Positions 9,324 to 16,411 of a stretch of 52,576 nucleotides of DNA are shown in pieces. A program made the position numbers and the translations under genes. A model generated the notes under the pieces. The model saw nothing but the letters and a program-made list of their open reading frames with translations. It did not search any database and had not been told where the DNA came from. The DNA comes from Oscillospiraceae bacterium (GTDB lineage Bacteria > Bacillota > Clostridia > Oscillospirales > Acutalibacteraceae): NCBI GenBank assembly GCA_902769255.1, contig CACXOM010000014.1, positions 1 to 52,576 of the forward strand, in the 5' to 3' direction. Numbering within the stretch: position 1 is the stretch's first letter; each line of letters opens with the position of its first letter.

Positions 9324-9731
9324 TTATTTTAAAAATTTACTAGCATTTTTTATTTCATCTATGCCATCAAATTCTTCAAAATCTGTTCCTATTGTTTTAT
9401 TACAAGATATTAAAAATCTTGTTTTGTTATTATTTTTCACAATTGATAGTGATTCAAGTTCATATGTAGTGTAATTATTCATTTCAACATTATCTTTTCC
9501 TTCGGCTGTTTCAAAAGCACCTGTGCCTATCTCAGTTACTTTTTTACCGCCTAATTCTTTAGGTATTGTTAATTTTTCTTTTTCACCATAATACATTACT
9601 ATTCTTAATGTTCCGTCTTTTAATGTTTCACAATTATAGTCGCCATAATACTTTGCTTGAACATTAAAAGAAAAAGTTAATGATGAAACTATTATAATCA
9701 ACATTATTGCTAAACTAACTATTTTTTTCAT
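9324..9731 (-). CDS. Short secreted paralogue of the BspA-like protein
   Basis: A 135-residue exported protein: signal peptide (cleaved near QAKYYG), then a segment closely matching the mature start of the 8254-9267 protein (YYG.Y...L...T...V.Y.G....L.IP...GGKKVT). After about residue 70 the similarity fades and no full LRR array or Lys-rich module follows. It could be a specialised small exported protein or a decaying copy. The ATG at 9731 is chosen because AGGAG lies 9 bases before it, while the in-frame ATG at 9740 directly abuts the AGGAG. Confidence 0.65.
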   Translation of the reverse strand: MKKIVSLAIMLIIIVSSLTFSFNVQAKYYGDYNCETLKDGTLRIVMYYGEKEKLTIPKELGGKKVTEIGTGAFETAEGKDNVEMNNYTTYELESLSIVKNNNKTRFLISCNKTIGTDFEEFDGIDEIKNASKFLK

Positions 9732-9736
9732 GTTTT

Positions 9737-9762
9737 TCATCTCCTATATTTATTTAGTGTAA
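9737..9762 (-). repeat. Direct repeat copy 2: duplicated leader with ribosome binding site
   Basis: Exact partner of 9272-9297, here in front of the short paralogue at 9324-9731. Confidence 0.9.
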
Positions 9763-9797
9763 CATTAGTTTGCAAAAGTTTCAAGGTAAAAGTTTCA

Positions 9798-10215
9798 CAA
9801 CCCTTCCACCGCAAGCGGTCCCCCTTCCCTTAACAGGGACGGCCGTTCGGGCGGGTCGTATAGGAATCCGACCCCTACATAGTTTGATGAAAATTTTTAA
9901 GTAACGTTGTAGGGGATGGCGTGCGGTGCATCCCGATGCGTAAAACTAAAAGTTTTATTAAATTTTAATTAAAGGTACAAATTTAAAAAAGCCTTCTCCT
10001 CGAGGAGAAGGTGGGTTTTGCAACGCAAAACTCGAATGAGGTGTAAAGTTTGCACAAATTTAAAACGGCGGGAGCAAAGCCCCCGCCCTACGAGGTGTTT
10101 ATATTTTTTTAGCAAACTTTCACCCCTGAGGCAACACGAAGCTTTTAGTAAAATCAAACTTTAATGCCGAAGTGTTGCGTGTCGAGGCACTCGACCCGCC
10201 CTACAAGGTGGTTTT
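9798..10215. repeat. Mosaic of dispersed intergenic repeat units, no gene
   Basis: This stretch is GC-richer than its surroundings and has no credible gene. It contains several distinct units: a CCTTCCACCGCAAGCGG/CCTTCCCTTAACAGGGAC unit (9801-9843), a GGGCGGGTCGTATAGGAATC unit with CCGACCCCTAC (9849-9879), a TTGTAGGGGATGGCG unit (9907 on), a unit starting with a 20-bp perfect palindrome (9992-10011), and GGCGGGAGCAAAGCCCCCGC (10064-10083). The segments 10017-10050 and 10112-10142 are imperfect inverted partners. The 21 bases at 9823-9843 recur with one mismatch at 11566-11586. I infer a landing zone for short non-coding repeats. Confidence 0.7.
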
Positions 10216-10234
10216 GTGGTTATAATTAAATTAA

Positions 10235-10262
10235 AAAAACCGTCCAAAAATGAACGGTTTTT
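10235..10262 (-). terminator. Intrinsic terminator of the ribbon-helix-helix gene
   Basis: A 9-bp stem (AAAAACCGT/ACGGTTTTT) with a 10-base loop starts at the stop codon of the 10261-10428 gene and is followed on the minus strand by a T run. Confidence 0.8.
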
Positions 10263-10428
10263 ATTGATTTTTCATATTGTTAATAGCAAAATTAATGCAT
10301 TGGTTTATAAACTCGTTTCGACTTATATCGGCTTGTGCCGATTTTTCATCAACCTCTTTTAACAAATCGGTCGGTATTCTTATCGAAATAACTTCTTTTT
10401 CGGGTTTTACTGGCTTAAAATGTTCCAT
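10261..10428 (-). CDS. Small ribbon-helix-helix (CopG/Arc-type) DNA-binding protein
   Basis: This 55-residue protein has the ribbon-helix-helix pattern: a beta strand EVISIRIPTDLLKEVDE followed by helix ADISRNEFINQCINFAI. Such proteins bind DNA as dimers through the strand and often repress their own gene. The ATG at 10428 is chosen because AGAGGTGA lies just before it; an upstream in-frame ATG (10485) falls in the promoter region. The gene is divergent from the zinc-ribbon protein at 10530, and a perfect dyad (10467-10490) lies between them, a natural candidate operator. No toxin partner is adjacent, so a simple regulator is more likely than an antitoxin. Confidence 0.75.
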   Translation of the reverse strand: MEHFKPVKPEKEVISIRIPTDLLKEVDEKSAQADISRNEFINQCINFAINNMKNQ

Positions 10429-10466
10429 AATAAAATCACCTCTTGATTTATTGTATTTAATATTGT

Positions 10467-10490
10467 ATAATTTGTATATATTCAAATTAT
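10467..10490. promoter_or_regulatory. Candidate operator dyad between divergent small genes
   Basis: A perfect 8-bp inverted repeat, ATAATTTG and CAAATTAT, is separated by 8 bases. It sits between the ribbon-helix-helix gene and the zinc-ribbon gene, where it could control both. Binding is inferred. Confidence 0.45.
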
Positions 10491-10529
10491 GATATCTAAT
10501 ATCGAATACACAGCAAAAGGAGTGTTATT

Positions 10530-10736
10530 ATGGTGTGCAAAAATTGCGGTAAAACTATGCCAAAAGGTCAATATTTTTGCGAAAATTGCGGAGTATTTCT
10601 TTATGAGGACAATACAACTCAAAAAAACGAACAATTTTGTTGCTATTGTGGAGTTGCAAAGTTTTTAAATGAATATAAACAATTAATAATAGCCTTTTTA
10701 GGATTGTTTTTAATTATAAAGCTTTTCAAAAAATAG
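10530..10736 (+). CDS. Small zinc-ribbon membrane protein
   Basis: A 68-residue protein with an N-terminal zinc ribbon made of CKNC (3-6) and CENC (17-20), a third pair CCYC (37-40), and one C-terminal membrane helix (about 50-65) ending in lysines. Zinc-ribbon-plus-helix proteins are common in Clostridia and mostly uncharacterised. AAAGGAG lies 8 bases before the ATG. The third CxxC pair is unusual in having no partner inside the protein, so the protein may dimerise around a second metal or disulphide. Function unknown. Confidence 0.7.
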   Translation: MVCKNCGKTMPKGQYFCENCGVFLYEDNTTQKNEQFCCYCGVAKFLNEYKQLIIAFLGLFLIIKLFKK

Positions 10737-10748
10737 CAAACTAATTTC

Positions 10749-10777
10749 TTGACAAATGGTGAATATAAGAGTATAAT
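10749..10777 (+). promoter_or_regulatory. Sigma-A promoter of the thiT transcript
   Basis: TTGACA (10749-10754), 17-base spacer, TATAAT (10772-10777), placed just upstream of the TPP riboswitch. Confidence 0.85.
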
Positions 10778-10792
10778 GCTAAATGACAAATG

Positions 10793-10888
10793 AAAAGGGG
10801 TGCTGACGGCAGTCGGCTGAGAATAAGTTTTAGCAACTTTAAACCCTATAACCTGATACGGATAATGCCGGCGTAGGAATTTCTAAAT
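10793..10888 (+). ncRNA. TPP (THI-box) riboswitch
   Basis: The aptamer shows the hallmark GGGGTGC at its start, CTGAGA in the pyrimidine-sensing arm, and ACCC...AACCTGATACGGATAATGCC followed by GGCGTAGGAA in the pyrophosphate-sensing arm. It binds thiamine pyrophosphate and is followed at once by a terminator hairpin, so thiT should be switched off when thiamine pyrophosphate is plentiful. Confidence 0.97.
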
Positions 10889-10901
10889 ATCAAGGATTTT
10901 T

Positions 10902-10930
10902 TGCGTTTCGGTTGTCGAAACGCATTTTTT
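10902..10930 (+). terminator. Riboswitch expression-platform terminator
   Basis: A perfect 9-bp stem (TGCGTTTCG/CGAAACGCA) with a 5-base loop and a T6 tract lies between the TPP aptamer and thiT. Confidence 0.9.
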
Positions 10931-10967
10931 ATTTGTCTTAAAAATTATTTTTAGGAGGACATAAACT

Positions 10968-11552
10968 ATGTCAACAAAATTAACTCAAAAGCAACTCACA
11001 AGAAGAATGACCGTTTCGGCAGTTTTTGTTGCACTTTCGCTCGTTTTAAACATTTTAACGCCTATTAAATGGCCTTTCGGCGGTTCAATAACCGTTTTCA
11101 GCATGGTGCCTTTAGCGTTAATCGGTTGGTGTTACGGAATAGGCTGGGGCATGGTAAGCGGTGCTGTTATGGGCGTGCTTAATATGGTAATTGACGGTCT
11201 TGCAAACTTTTCTTATGTTTCGGGAATTGTGGCTTATTTGGTTTTGATTTTTGCCGATTATTTTATCGCTTTTGGCGTTATCGGCCTTGCAGGCGTGTTT
11301 AAAAATAAAATCGGCAACAAAAGCGTTGCAATAGGTCTTGGCGCATTGATTGGTTGCGCTTTAAGATTTTTGTGTCATTTTATTTCAGGCGTTACAATTT
11401 GGGCAGACTATTCAAATGGCTGGGTTGGCGCTTGGGTTTACAGTTTAACTTATAACGGCGGATATATGTTGCCCGAAACGATTATTACAATAATCGGTTG
11501 CGTTGCTATTGTTAATGTTAAACCTATTATGAAATTAATTGATGAAAAATAA
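10968..11552 (+). CDS. thiT: Thiamine ECF transporter substrate-binding membrane subunit ThiT
   Basis: This is the S component of a group II ECF transporter, an integral membrane protein that captures thiamine and works with a shared EcfA/A'/T module encoded elsewhere. The 194 residues form about six helices. GGSITVFSMVPL near 37-48 matches the ThiT/S-component signature, and the C-terminal HFISGVTIWADYS...YSLTYNGGYMLPE region matches the thiamine-pocket segment of known ThiT proteins. The TPP riboswitch directly upstream settles the substrate. AGGAGG lies 9 bases before the ATG. Confidence 0.94.
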   Translation: MSTKLTQKQLTRRMTVSAVFVALSLVLNILTPIKWPFGGSITVFSMVPLALIGWCYGIGWGMVSGAVMGVLNMVIDGLANFSYVSGIVAYLVLIFADYFIAFGVIGLAGVFKNKIGNKSVAIGLGALIGCALRFLCHFISGVTIWADYSNGWVGAWVYSLTYNGGYMLPETIITIIGCVAIVNVKPIMKLIDEK

Positions 11553-11565
11553 GCGTATTATAACA

Positions 11566-11586
11566 CCTTCCCTTAACAGCGACGGC
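11566..11586 (+). repeat. Second copy of a dispersed 21-base repeat
   Basis: Matches 9823-9843 with one mismatch (CCTTCCCTTAACAG plus CGACGGC), just after thiT. It shows that the repeat family of the 9.8-10.2 kb mosaic is scattered in this genome. Confidence 0.7.
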
Positions 11587-11602
11587 TTTTTTATCAAAAT
11601 AA

Positions 11603-11633
11603 AAAACAGGAACGCAAAATGCGTTCCTGTTTT
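11603..11633 (+). terminator. Intrinsic terminator after thiT
   Basis: A 13-bp perfect stem (11603-11615 and 11621-11633) with a 5-base loop, followed by a T-rich tract. Confidence 0.9.
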
Positions 11634-11658
11634 TATTTTTTCTTGTTTTTATGTTTAA

Positions 11659-12261
11659 TTTTTTGCTTTTGCTAATGAAGATGATGGTTTTTTAAGAGCG
11701 TTTGACAACCGAGAAAAAGGCAGGCATTTTTTATATAAAAGCAAAGATTTTAAAGATTTTTCTTTTGATGAATGTGTTTTTAAACCGCTGAAAAAATATA
11801 ACGAGAAAAAGCTTAGCATTATTCATTATAAAGCGGTTTTGACAATGCTTATTACAAATTTAACATTGATTTACGACCAAAAATTCGGTTATGTTTCTTC
11901 GGAGCATTTGGCAGATTATCAAGCAAGGGTGTTTGATTATATTTCAAGCAATTTTTGCAACAATATTACAATTGAAGAAATTTCAAAAAAATTTCACGTT
12001 TCAAAAGTTTATATTAACAATGTTACAAAAAAGTTTTACTCGCACGGATTTTTTGAAACAATAACCGGTTTAAGAATGTATCATGCGGTTATTCTTATGA
12101 AAAAGAACACGCCTTTTAAAGAGATTGCCAAACTTTGCGGTTATGCTGATTATTCGGGTTTTTATAAAAGTTTTAAAAAGTTTTTTAACCAAACGCCAAA
12201 AGAATATTACAATTACTTGCAAAACCTTCGAAAAGAAGGAAAATTAAGATTTGAAAAATAA
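11659..12261 (+). pseudogene. 5'-truncated AraC-family regulator remnant
   Basis: One reading frame runs open from the TAA at 11656-11658 to the stop at 12261. Its N-terminal part (FLRAFDNREKG) matches the middle of the intact AraC regulator at 20514-21371 (FLRAFDGKSIE), and its end carries a full AraC two-helix-turn-helix domain (ITIEEISKKFHVSKVYIN and FKEIAKLCGYADYSGFYKSFKKFF). There is no proper start codon: the frame abuts the thiT terminator and lacks about the first 100 residues of the ligand-binding domain. A TTG at 11839 could start a DNA-binding-only fragment but has no clear ribosome binding site. Most likely a decaying relic. Confidence 0.75.
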
Positions 12262-12272
12262 TTAAAAATGTA

Positions 12273-12301
12273 TTGATTTTTTAATTGTGTTAGTTTATAA
12301 T
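12273..12301 (+). promoter_or_regulatory. Sigma-A promoter of the FAD oxidoreductase
   Basis: TTGATT (12273-12278), 17-base spacer, TATAAT (12296-12301). An in-frame ATG at 12287 lies inside the spacer, so translation must begin downstream at 12332. Confidence 0.75.
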
Positions 12302-12331
12302 AGCCTTAAAGTTAAAGAAAAGAGTTTTATT

Positions 12332-13663
12332 ATGAGTATTAATTTTAACGGAAAAAATCTTGATGTAAACAAAGATTATGATGTAATTGTCGCAGGCGGC
12401 GGTCCTTCGGGTATAGCTGCGGCGGTTGCGGCTTCAAGACAAGGCGCAAAAGTTTTGCTTATTGAGCAAAGCGGTGAACTCGGCGGTATGGCGGTAACAG
12501 GACTTGTTCCTGCTTGGACTCCTTATACTGACGGTATAAGAATTATTTACGGCGGTCTTTCAAAAAGGGTTTTTCTTGAAACAAGAGAAAAAATGCCTTT
12601 TATTAAAAAAGACCATTACGATTGGGTTTCAATCGACTCGGAAGCGCTTAAACAGGTTTATGAAAACTTGGTTAAAGAATATGGCGTTGAAACGCTTTTT
12701 CATACAATTGTTTGCGATGCGGTTATGAAAGATGAGCGAAATGTTGATGCGCTTGTTGTTGCAAACAAGTCGGGCATTTCTGCTTTTAAAGCGAGTGTTT
12801 ATGTTGATTGCACAGGCGATGCTGATATTTACGCATATGCCGGCGGTGAATTTGAAATCGGCGATAAAGGCGATGTTCAACCCTCTACAATGTGCTTTGT
12901 TGTTACCAATGTTAACGAAAGAATTTTAAACAAAAAACCTAATCTTTACGGCGGAAACAAAAAGAGCGCTATTCACAAAATTATTGCTGACGGCAAATAC
13001 GGTATTCCCGACACTCACCTTTGCATTAGCAAAGTAGGTCCGAAAACTTACGGGTTTAACGCAGGACATATTTGGAATGTTCACTCTACCGAGCCGAAAG
13101 AGGTTTCAAAAGGAATTTTTGAGGGCAGAGATTTAGCAAGAAGATTTGTTGAGGCTTTAAAAGAATATCACCCTGCTTTTAAAAACGCTTATCTTGTACA
13201 AACTGCTCCAACGCTTGGCATTAGAGAGTCAAGAAGAATTGTCGGCGACTACACTTTTACTACTGATGATTATTTTGCACGCCGCAGTTTTGACGATGAA
13301 ATTTGCAGAAATAATTATTTTATTGATATTCATAAATCGGCGAAAGAGAATGACGAATGGCACGAACATTCCGACACTCGTTTTGAGCATTACAAAACAG
13401 GTGAGTCGCACGGTGTGCCTTATCGTTGTCTTTGCCCGAAAGCGTTTGACAATATTTTAGTAGCCGGCAGAACAATTTCTACCGACAGAATTACACAAGG
13501 TTCGACAAGAATTATGCCTTGTTGTCTTTGCGAGGGCGAGGCGGCAGGCGTTGCAGCCACTTTGGCAGCAAAAGAAAGCAAAGTAAATATTCACAATGTA
13601 AATACTGATGAATTAAGGCAAATTTTAAAAGATAACGACGCTTATTTGCCTGATAACAATTAA
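12332..13663 (+). CDS. FAD-dependent oxidoreductase of the FAD_oxidored (PF12831) type
   Basis: A 443-residue cytoplasmic flavoprotein. The N-terminus has the Rossmann dinucleotide motif VAGGGPSGIAAAVAA, followed by LIEQSGELGGMAVTG, typical of this family; VDCTGDADI and a C-terminal VAGRTISTD...IMPCCLCEGEAAG segment complete the FAD-binding fold. A catalytic role on a hydroxyl or keto group of a small carbohydrate-like molecule is plausible because members often sit in sugar loci, but the substrate cannot be read from the sequence. The start at 12332 follows AAAGAAAAGAG and lies downstream of the promoter. Convergent with corA across a bidirectional terminator. Confidence 0.8.
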   Translation: MSINFNGKNLDVNKDYDVIVAGGGPSGIAAAVAASRQGAKVLLIEQSGELGGMAVTGLVPAWTPYTDGIRIIYGGLSKRVFLETREKMPFIKKDHYDWVSIDSEALKQVYENLVKEYGVETLFHTIVCDAVMKDERNVDALVVANKSGISAFKASVYVDCTGDADIYAYAGGEFEIGDKGDVQPSTMCFVVTNVNERILNKKPNLYGGNKKSAIHKIIADGKYGIPDTHLCISKVGPKTYGFNAGHIWNVHSTEPKEVSKGIFEGRDLARRFVEALKEYHPAFKNAYLVQTAPTLGIRESRRIVGDYTFTTDDYFARRSFDDEICRNNYFIDIHKSAKENDEWHEHSDTRFEHYKTGESHGVPYRCLCPKAFDNILVAGRTISTDRITQGSTRIMPCCLCEGEAAGVAATLAAKESKVNIHNVNTDELRQILKDNDAYLPDNN

Positions 13664-13677
13664 TTTTTTGCATTATA

Positions 13678-13704
13678 AAACGGTCGGTAAAACACCGACC
13701 GTTT
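13678..13704. terminator. Bidirectional intrinsic terminator
   Basis: A perfect 11-bp stem (AAACGGTCGGT/ACCGACCGTTT) with a 5-base loop lies between the converging oxidoreductase and corA, with T-rich tracts on both strands. Confidence 0.9.
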
Positions 13705-13716
13705 ATTTTTTTATTT

Positions 13717-14658
13717 TTAAAACATATCTTTTTTATAAAGAATAAAGCCTACTATTGCGGTTATTGCAATGGTAAACGCCGTTACAAACCACATATTGTT
13801 TGCAAGCGGTAAAGAACCTGAAATGCCCTCGCCTATGTTCATTCCGTAAAATGAGAAAACCATTGTAGGAATTGACATTAAAACGGTTATTGAGGTAAGC
13901 ACTTTCATAACAACATTAAGGTTGTTTGAAATTACCGAAGCGAAAGCGTCCATAGTGCCTGATAAAATTGACGAGTAAATGTCGCACATTTCAATAGCCT
14001 GCGACATTTCGATTAAAACATCGTCAAGTAAATCTTGGTCTTCCTCATAAAGTTTTAAAAACTTGCCTCTTGAAATTTTGCGAATTGTAATTTCGTTTGC
14101 TTTTAGCGAGGTGTGGAAGTAAACAAGCGATTTTTCAAGGTCGAGCAATTGCACAAGTTCCTTGTTTTTCATTGATTTACGCAATTTTGTTTCAAGGTTT
14201 GAAGAATAGCGGTCAATTTGACGAAGATATTGCAAATATCTTGTAGCCATTCTAAAAAGCATTGTTAAAACAAAATTGGTTTTATATTGCGTTCTTACAT
14301 TTTTTACAACGCCGTGAGTAAAATCCATTAAAACGGGATTGGTTTTTTTAGCGATTGTTACAACATTGTTTTTTGTAACAATAACGCCGATTGGCGCAGT
14401 AGTATAAATTATATTTTCATTTTCTTTTTCAACACAAGGTACATCGAAAATAATAAAAGTGTTGTCGTCTTCAATTTCAATACGGGAAGATTCTTCTTCA
14501 TCGAGCGAGTCAAGAATAAACTCAGGCTCAACGCCGAGATTTTTAAGAATACCGATATCTTCGCTGTCAGGCTCAAAAGCGTTTACCCAACAGTCTTTTT
14601 CGTAATTTTCAATTTGTGTTAAAGTGCCGTTATCGGCGGTTTTGTAATATGAAATCAT
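13717..14658 (-). CDS. corA: CorA-family magnesium/divalent metal channel
   Basis: CorA forms a pentameric Mg2+ (or Co2+/Ni2+) channel in the membrane. The 313 residues comprise an N-terminal cytoplasmic funnel domain (1 to about 245) with a long charged helix, and two C-terminal membrane helices. The signature YGMNIG closes the first helix in SFYGMNIGEG, and the chain ends in a basic KKDM tail. Length and layout are standard. It is transcribed alone from 14841-14868 through an unusually long, structured leader (14659-14834) that may sense a metal. AGGAGA precedes the start. Confidence 0.92.
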   Translation of the reverse strand: MISYYKTADNGTLTQIENYEKDCWVNAFEPDSEDIGILKNLGVEPEFILDSLDEEESSRIEIEDDNTFIIFDVPCVEKENENIIYTTAPIGVIVTKNNVVTIAKKTNPVLMDFTHGVVKNVRTQYKTNFVLTMLFRMATRYLQYLRQIDRYSSNLETKLRKSMKNKELVQLLDLEKSLVYFHTSLKANEITIRKISRGKFLKLYEEDQDLLDDVLIEMSQAIEMCDIYSSILSGTMDAFASVISNNLNVVMKVLTSITVLMSIPTMVFSFYGMNIGEGISGSLPLANNMWFVTAFTIAITAIVGFILYKKDMF

Positions 14659-14834
14659 AATAAAACTCTCCTTTTTTTAAAATAAAAAACAGAGCATATT
14701 TTTTCATAAAAATACACTCAAAGGACCGTTTTTGCGCTGATAACAAATGCGCGCAGTCCAAAAGATAATTCGCGCCGACTTCGGGGAATTGAATCGTTAC
14801 TCATTTGTTACCACCGCCTTTTTTAACATATTAC
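14659..14834 (-). promoter_or_regulatory. Long structured 5' leader of corA, possible cis-regulatory RNA
   Basis: From the promoter at 14841-14868, corA mRNA should begin with about 175 untranslated bases, including a GC-rich core in an AT-rich genome. On the RNA strand GGTAACAAATG can pair with CATTTGTTATC (one G-U pair), enclosing further pairings such as GGCGCG/CGCGC. A competing hairpin pairs GGAC-GCGC with GCGC-GTCC. A later A/T stem TATTTTT/AAAAATA precedes the start codon. Mutually exclusive stems suggest a switch. It does not match the M-box or yybP-ykoY consensus as I know them. Also the only content of the 305-base gap between corA and tmcAL besides two promoters. Confidence 0.5.
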
Positions 14835-14840
14835 TAATTA

Positions 14841-14868
14841 ATTATAGCACAAAAAATCCAAATTTCAA
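14841..14868 (-). promoter_or_regulatory. Sigma-A promoter of corA
   Basis: On the minus strand TTGAAA (14868-14863), 16-base spacer and TATAAT (14846-14841), with TGTGC directly before the -10. Confidence 0.75.
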
Positions 14869-14902
14869 TATTTTTTGAGTAAAAAATTCTTTTCGCATTT
14901 TG

Positions 14903-14931
14903 TTGCAAAAAGTAATTTGTTATGCTATAAT
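14903..14931 (+). promoter_or_regulatory. Sigma-A promoter of tmcAL
   Basis: TTGCAA (14903-14908), 17-base spacer, TATAAT (14926-14931) with a TATGC extension; the leader is short. Confidence 0.7.
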
Positions 14932-14963
14932 CAATTAAAATAAGAAAATTTGAGGTGATTTAA

Positions 14964-16127
14964 GTGAAAACTGCGGGTATTATTGCAGAATATAACCCTT
15001 TTCACAACGGTCATCTTTATCAAATAGAAAAAGTTAAATCTTTAGGGTTTGATTATGTTGTAGTTGCTATGAGCACAAATTTTGTTCAGCGTGGCGAGTG
15101 CGCCATAATCGACAAGTGGAAAAGGTGCGAAACGGCGATTAAAAACGGCGCTGATTTGGTGCTTGAAATTCCTACTTGCTATTGCACCTCGCCTGCCGAA
15201 AAATATGCTTTTGGCGCTGTTAGCGTTCTTGATAACGCAAATATTATTAATTCGCTTATTTTCGGTAGTGAAAGTGAAAACAAAGCTGTTTTGCAAAAAT
15301 TTGCAAGTGAAATTAAAGAAAATGAAGAGGTAAACCGCATTTTAAAAAAGCAACTTGAAAAAGGCGAGGGTTATGCGCTTTCTTTTTCAAAAGCGGTTGA
15401 AAAAGTTTTTGGCAAAGAGTATTCAGCCATTTTAGAAAACCCTAACGATGTTTTGGCGATTGAATATTTAAGCGCAATGAAAAAAATAAACGCTTCGTTT
15501 TCGCCTACCCCTATAAAGCGTGAAAAAGTTTTGCATAACGCAAAAAAAACGGTTGATAATATAGCAAGCGGTTCAAAAATTCGAGAAATGATTTTGAATA
15601 ATGAAGATTTTTCAAATTTTGTTCCGAGTTTTGAAAAAGATTTTTTTGAAAATACCGCTAATTTAAAAAACGGCGAGCGAGTTATTTTGCACGCACTTCG
15701 CAGTTTAAAAAATGATGATTTTTTGAAAATTTGCGATGTGAGCGAGGGGCTTGAACAACGCATTTTAAACGCTGCAAAAACTGCTGAAAATTTAGATGAT
15801 TTTTTTGAAAAAGCAAAAACAAAACGCTATACACTATCAAGAATTAAAAGAATTGTTTTAAACGCTGTTTTGCAAATTGACGAATACTGTTTACCGCCTT
15901 ATTTGCGAGTTTTAGGCTTTTCAAAATCAGCGACTCCTTTGCTAAAAAGTTTAAAACAAAATGCAAAATTACCTCTTGTTTCATCTTTTGCCGATGCTAA
16001 AAAATTAGGCGAAAAAGCGGAAGAATATTTTAAAAAAGAGGCAAAATATACCGACTTTTATACAATGCTTGAAAAAGATATTCGCTGTGGCGGATTGGAA
16101 TTTTTGAAAAGTGTTGTTAAAATATAA
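14964..16127 (+). CDS. tmcAL: tRNA(Met) cytidine acetate ligase TmcAL
   Basis: TmcAL (formerly YlbM/DUF795) makes N4-acetylcytidine at the wobble base of elongator tRNA(Met), activating acetate with ATP. The 387-residue protein begins with the nucleotidyltransferase motif GIIAEYNPFHNGH (H14 and H17 of HxGH), followed by FVQRGECAIIDKWKRCE and the ISIG-like ASGSKIREMI segment near 200. The C-terminal half is the helical tRNA-binding part. The start is a GTG at 14964 with GAGGTG 8 bases before it. It is probably transcribed with the DUF1858 gene 25 bases downstream. Confidence 0.92.
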   Translation: MKTAGIIAEYNPFHNGHLYQIEKVKSLGFDYVVVAMSTNFVQRGECAIIDKWKRCETAIKNGADLVLEIPTCYCTSPAEKYAFGAVSVLDNANIINSLIFGSESENKAVLQKFASEIKENEEVNRILKKQLEKGEGYALSFSKAVEKVFGKEYSAILENPNDVLAIEYLSAMKKINASFSPTPIKREKVLHNAKKTVDNIASGSKIREMILNNEDFSNFVPSFEKDFFENTANLKNGERVILHALRSLKNDDFLKICDVSEGLEQRILNAAKTAENLDDFFEKAKTKRYTLSRIKRIVLNAVLQIDEYCLPPYLRVLGFSKSATPLLKSLKQNAKLPLVSSFADAKKLGEKAEEYFKKEAKYTDFYTMLEKDIRCGGLEFLKSVVKI

Positions 16128-16152
16128 AATTAAACGAAAGGAAAACACAAAA

Positions 16153-16350
16153 ATGACTGTTACAAAAGATACCATTATCGGCGATGTTCTTGATTTTGAC
16201 GCTGAAACCGCTCCTTTCTTTTTGGAAATGGGCATGCATTGTTTAGGTTGCCCCGCTTCTCGCGGTGAGTCAATCGAAGACGCTTGCGCAGTTCACGGTG
16301 TTGACGCTGACGAATTAGTTAAAAATTTAAACGACTTTTTAAGCAAATAA
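16153..16350 (+). CDS. DUF1858 small redox-disulfide domain protein
   Basis: A 65-residue protein that is a single DUF1858 domain: ITKDTIIGDVL-like start, MGMHCLGCPAS with the CxxC pair (C29, C32), and the conserved HGVD.DELV..LN end. DUF1858 proteins are thought to act in thiol-redox or hybrid-cluster-protein chemistry in anaerobes; no specific partner is visible here. The ATG at 16153 follows AAAGGAA. It lies 25 bases after tmcAL and before a bidirectional terminator. Confidence 0.88.
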   Translation: MTVTKDTIIGDVLDFDAETAPFFLEMGMHCLGCPASRGESIEDACAVHGVDADELVKNLNDFLSK

Positions 16351-16365
16351 TTTTATTTTCAATTA

Positions 16366-16396
16366 AAAAACCGACTTCTAAAAGAAGTCGGTTTTT
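16366..16396. terminator. Bidirectional intrinsic terminator
   Basis: A perfect 13-bp stem (AAAAACCGACTTC/GAAGTCGGTTTTT) with a 5-base loop lies between the DUF1858 gene and the converging beta-helix gene. Confidence 0.9.
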
Positions 16397-16411
16397 GCTT
16401 TTTAAATGTTA

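Noticed and set aside
10261-10485. Toxin-antitoxin pair
   Set aside because: The ribbon-helix-helix protein has no adjacent toxin; the neighbouring gene is a divergent zinc-ribbon membrane protein.
14659-14834. M-box or yybP-ykoY riboswitch before corA
   Set aside because: The conserved cores I know for these classes are absent on both strands.
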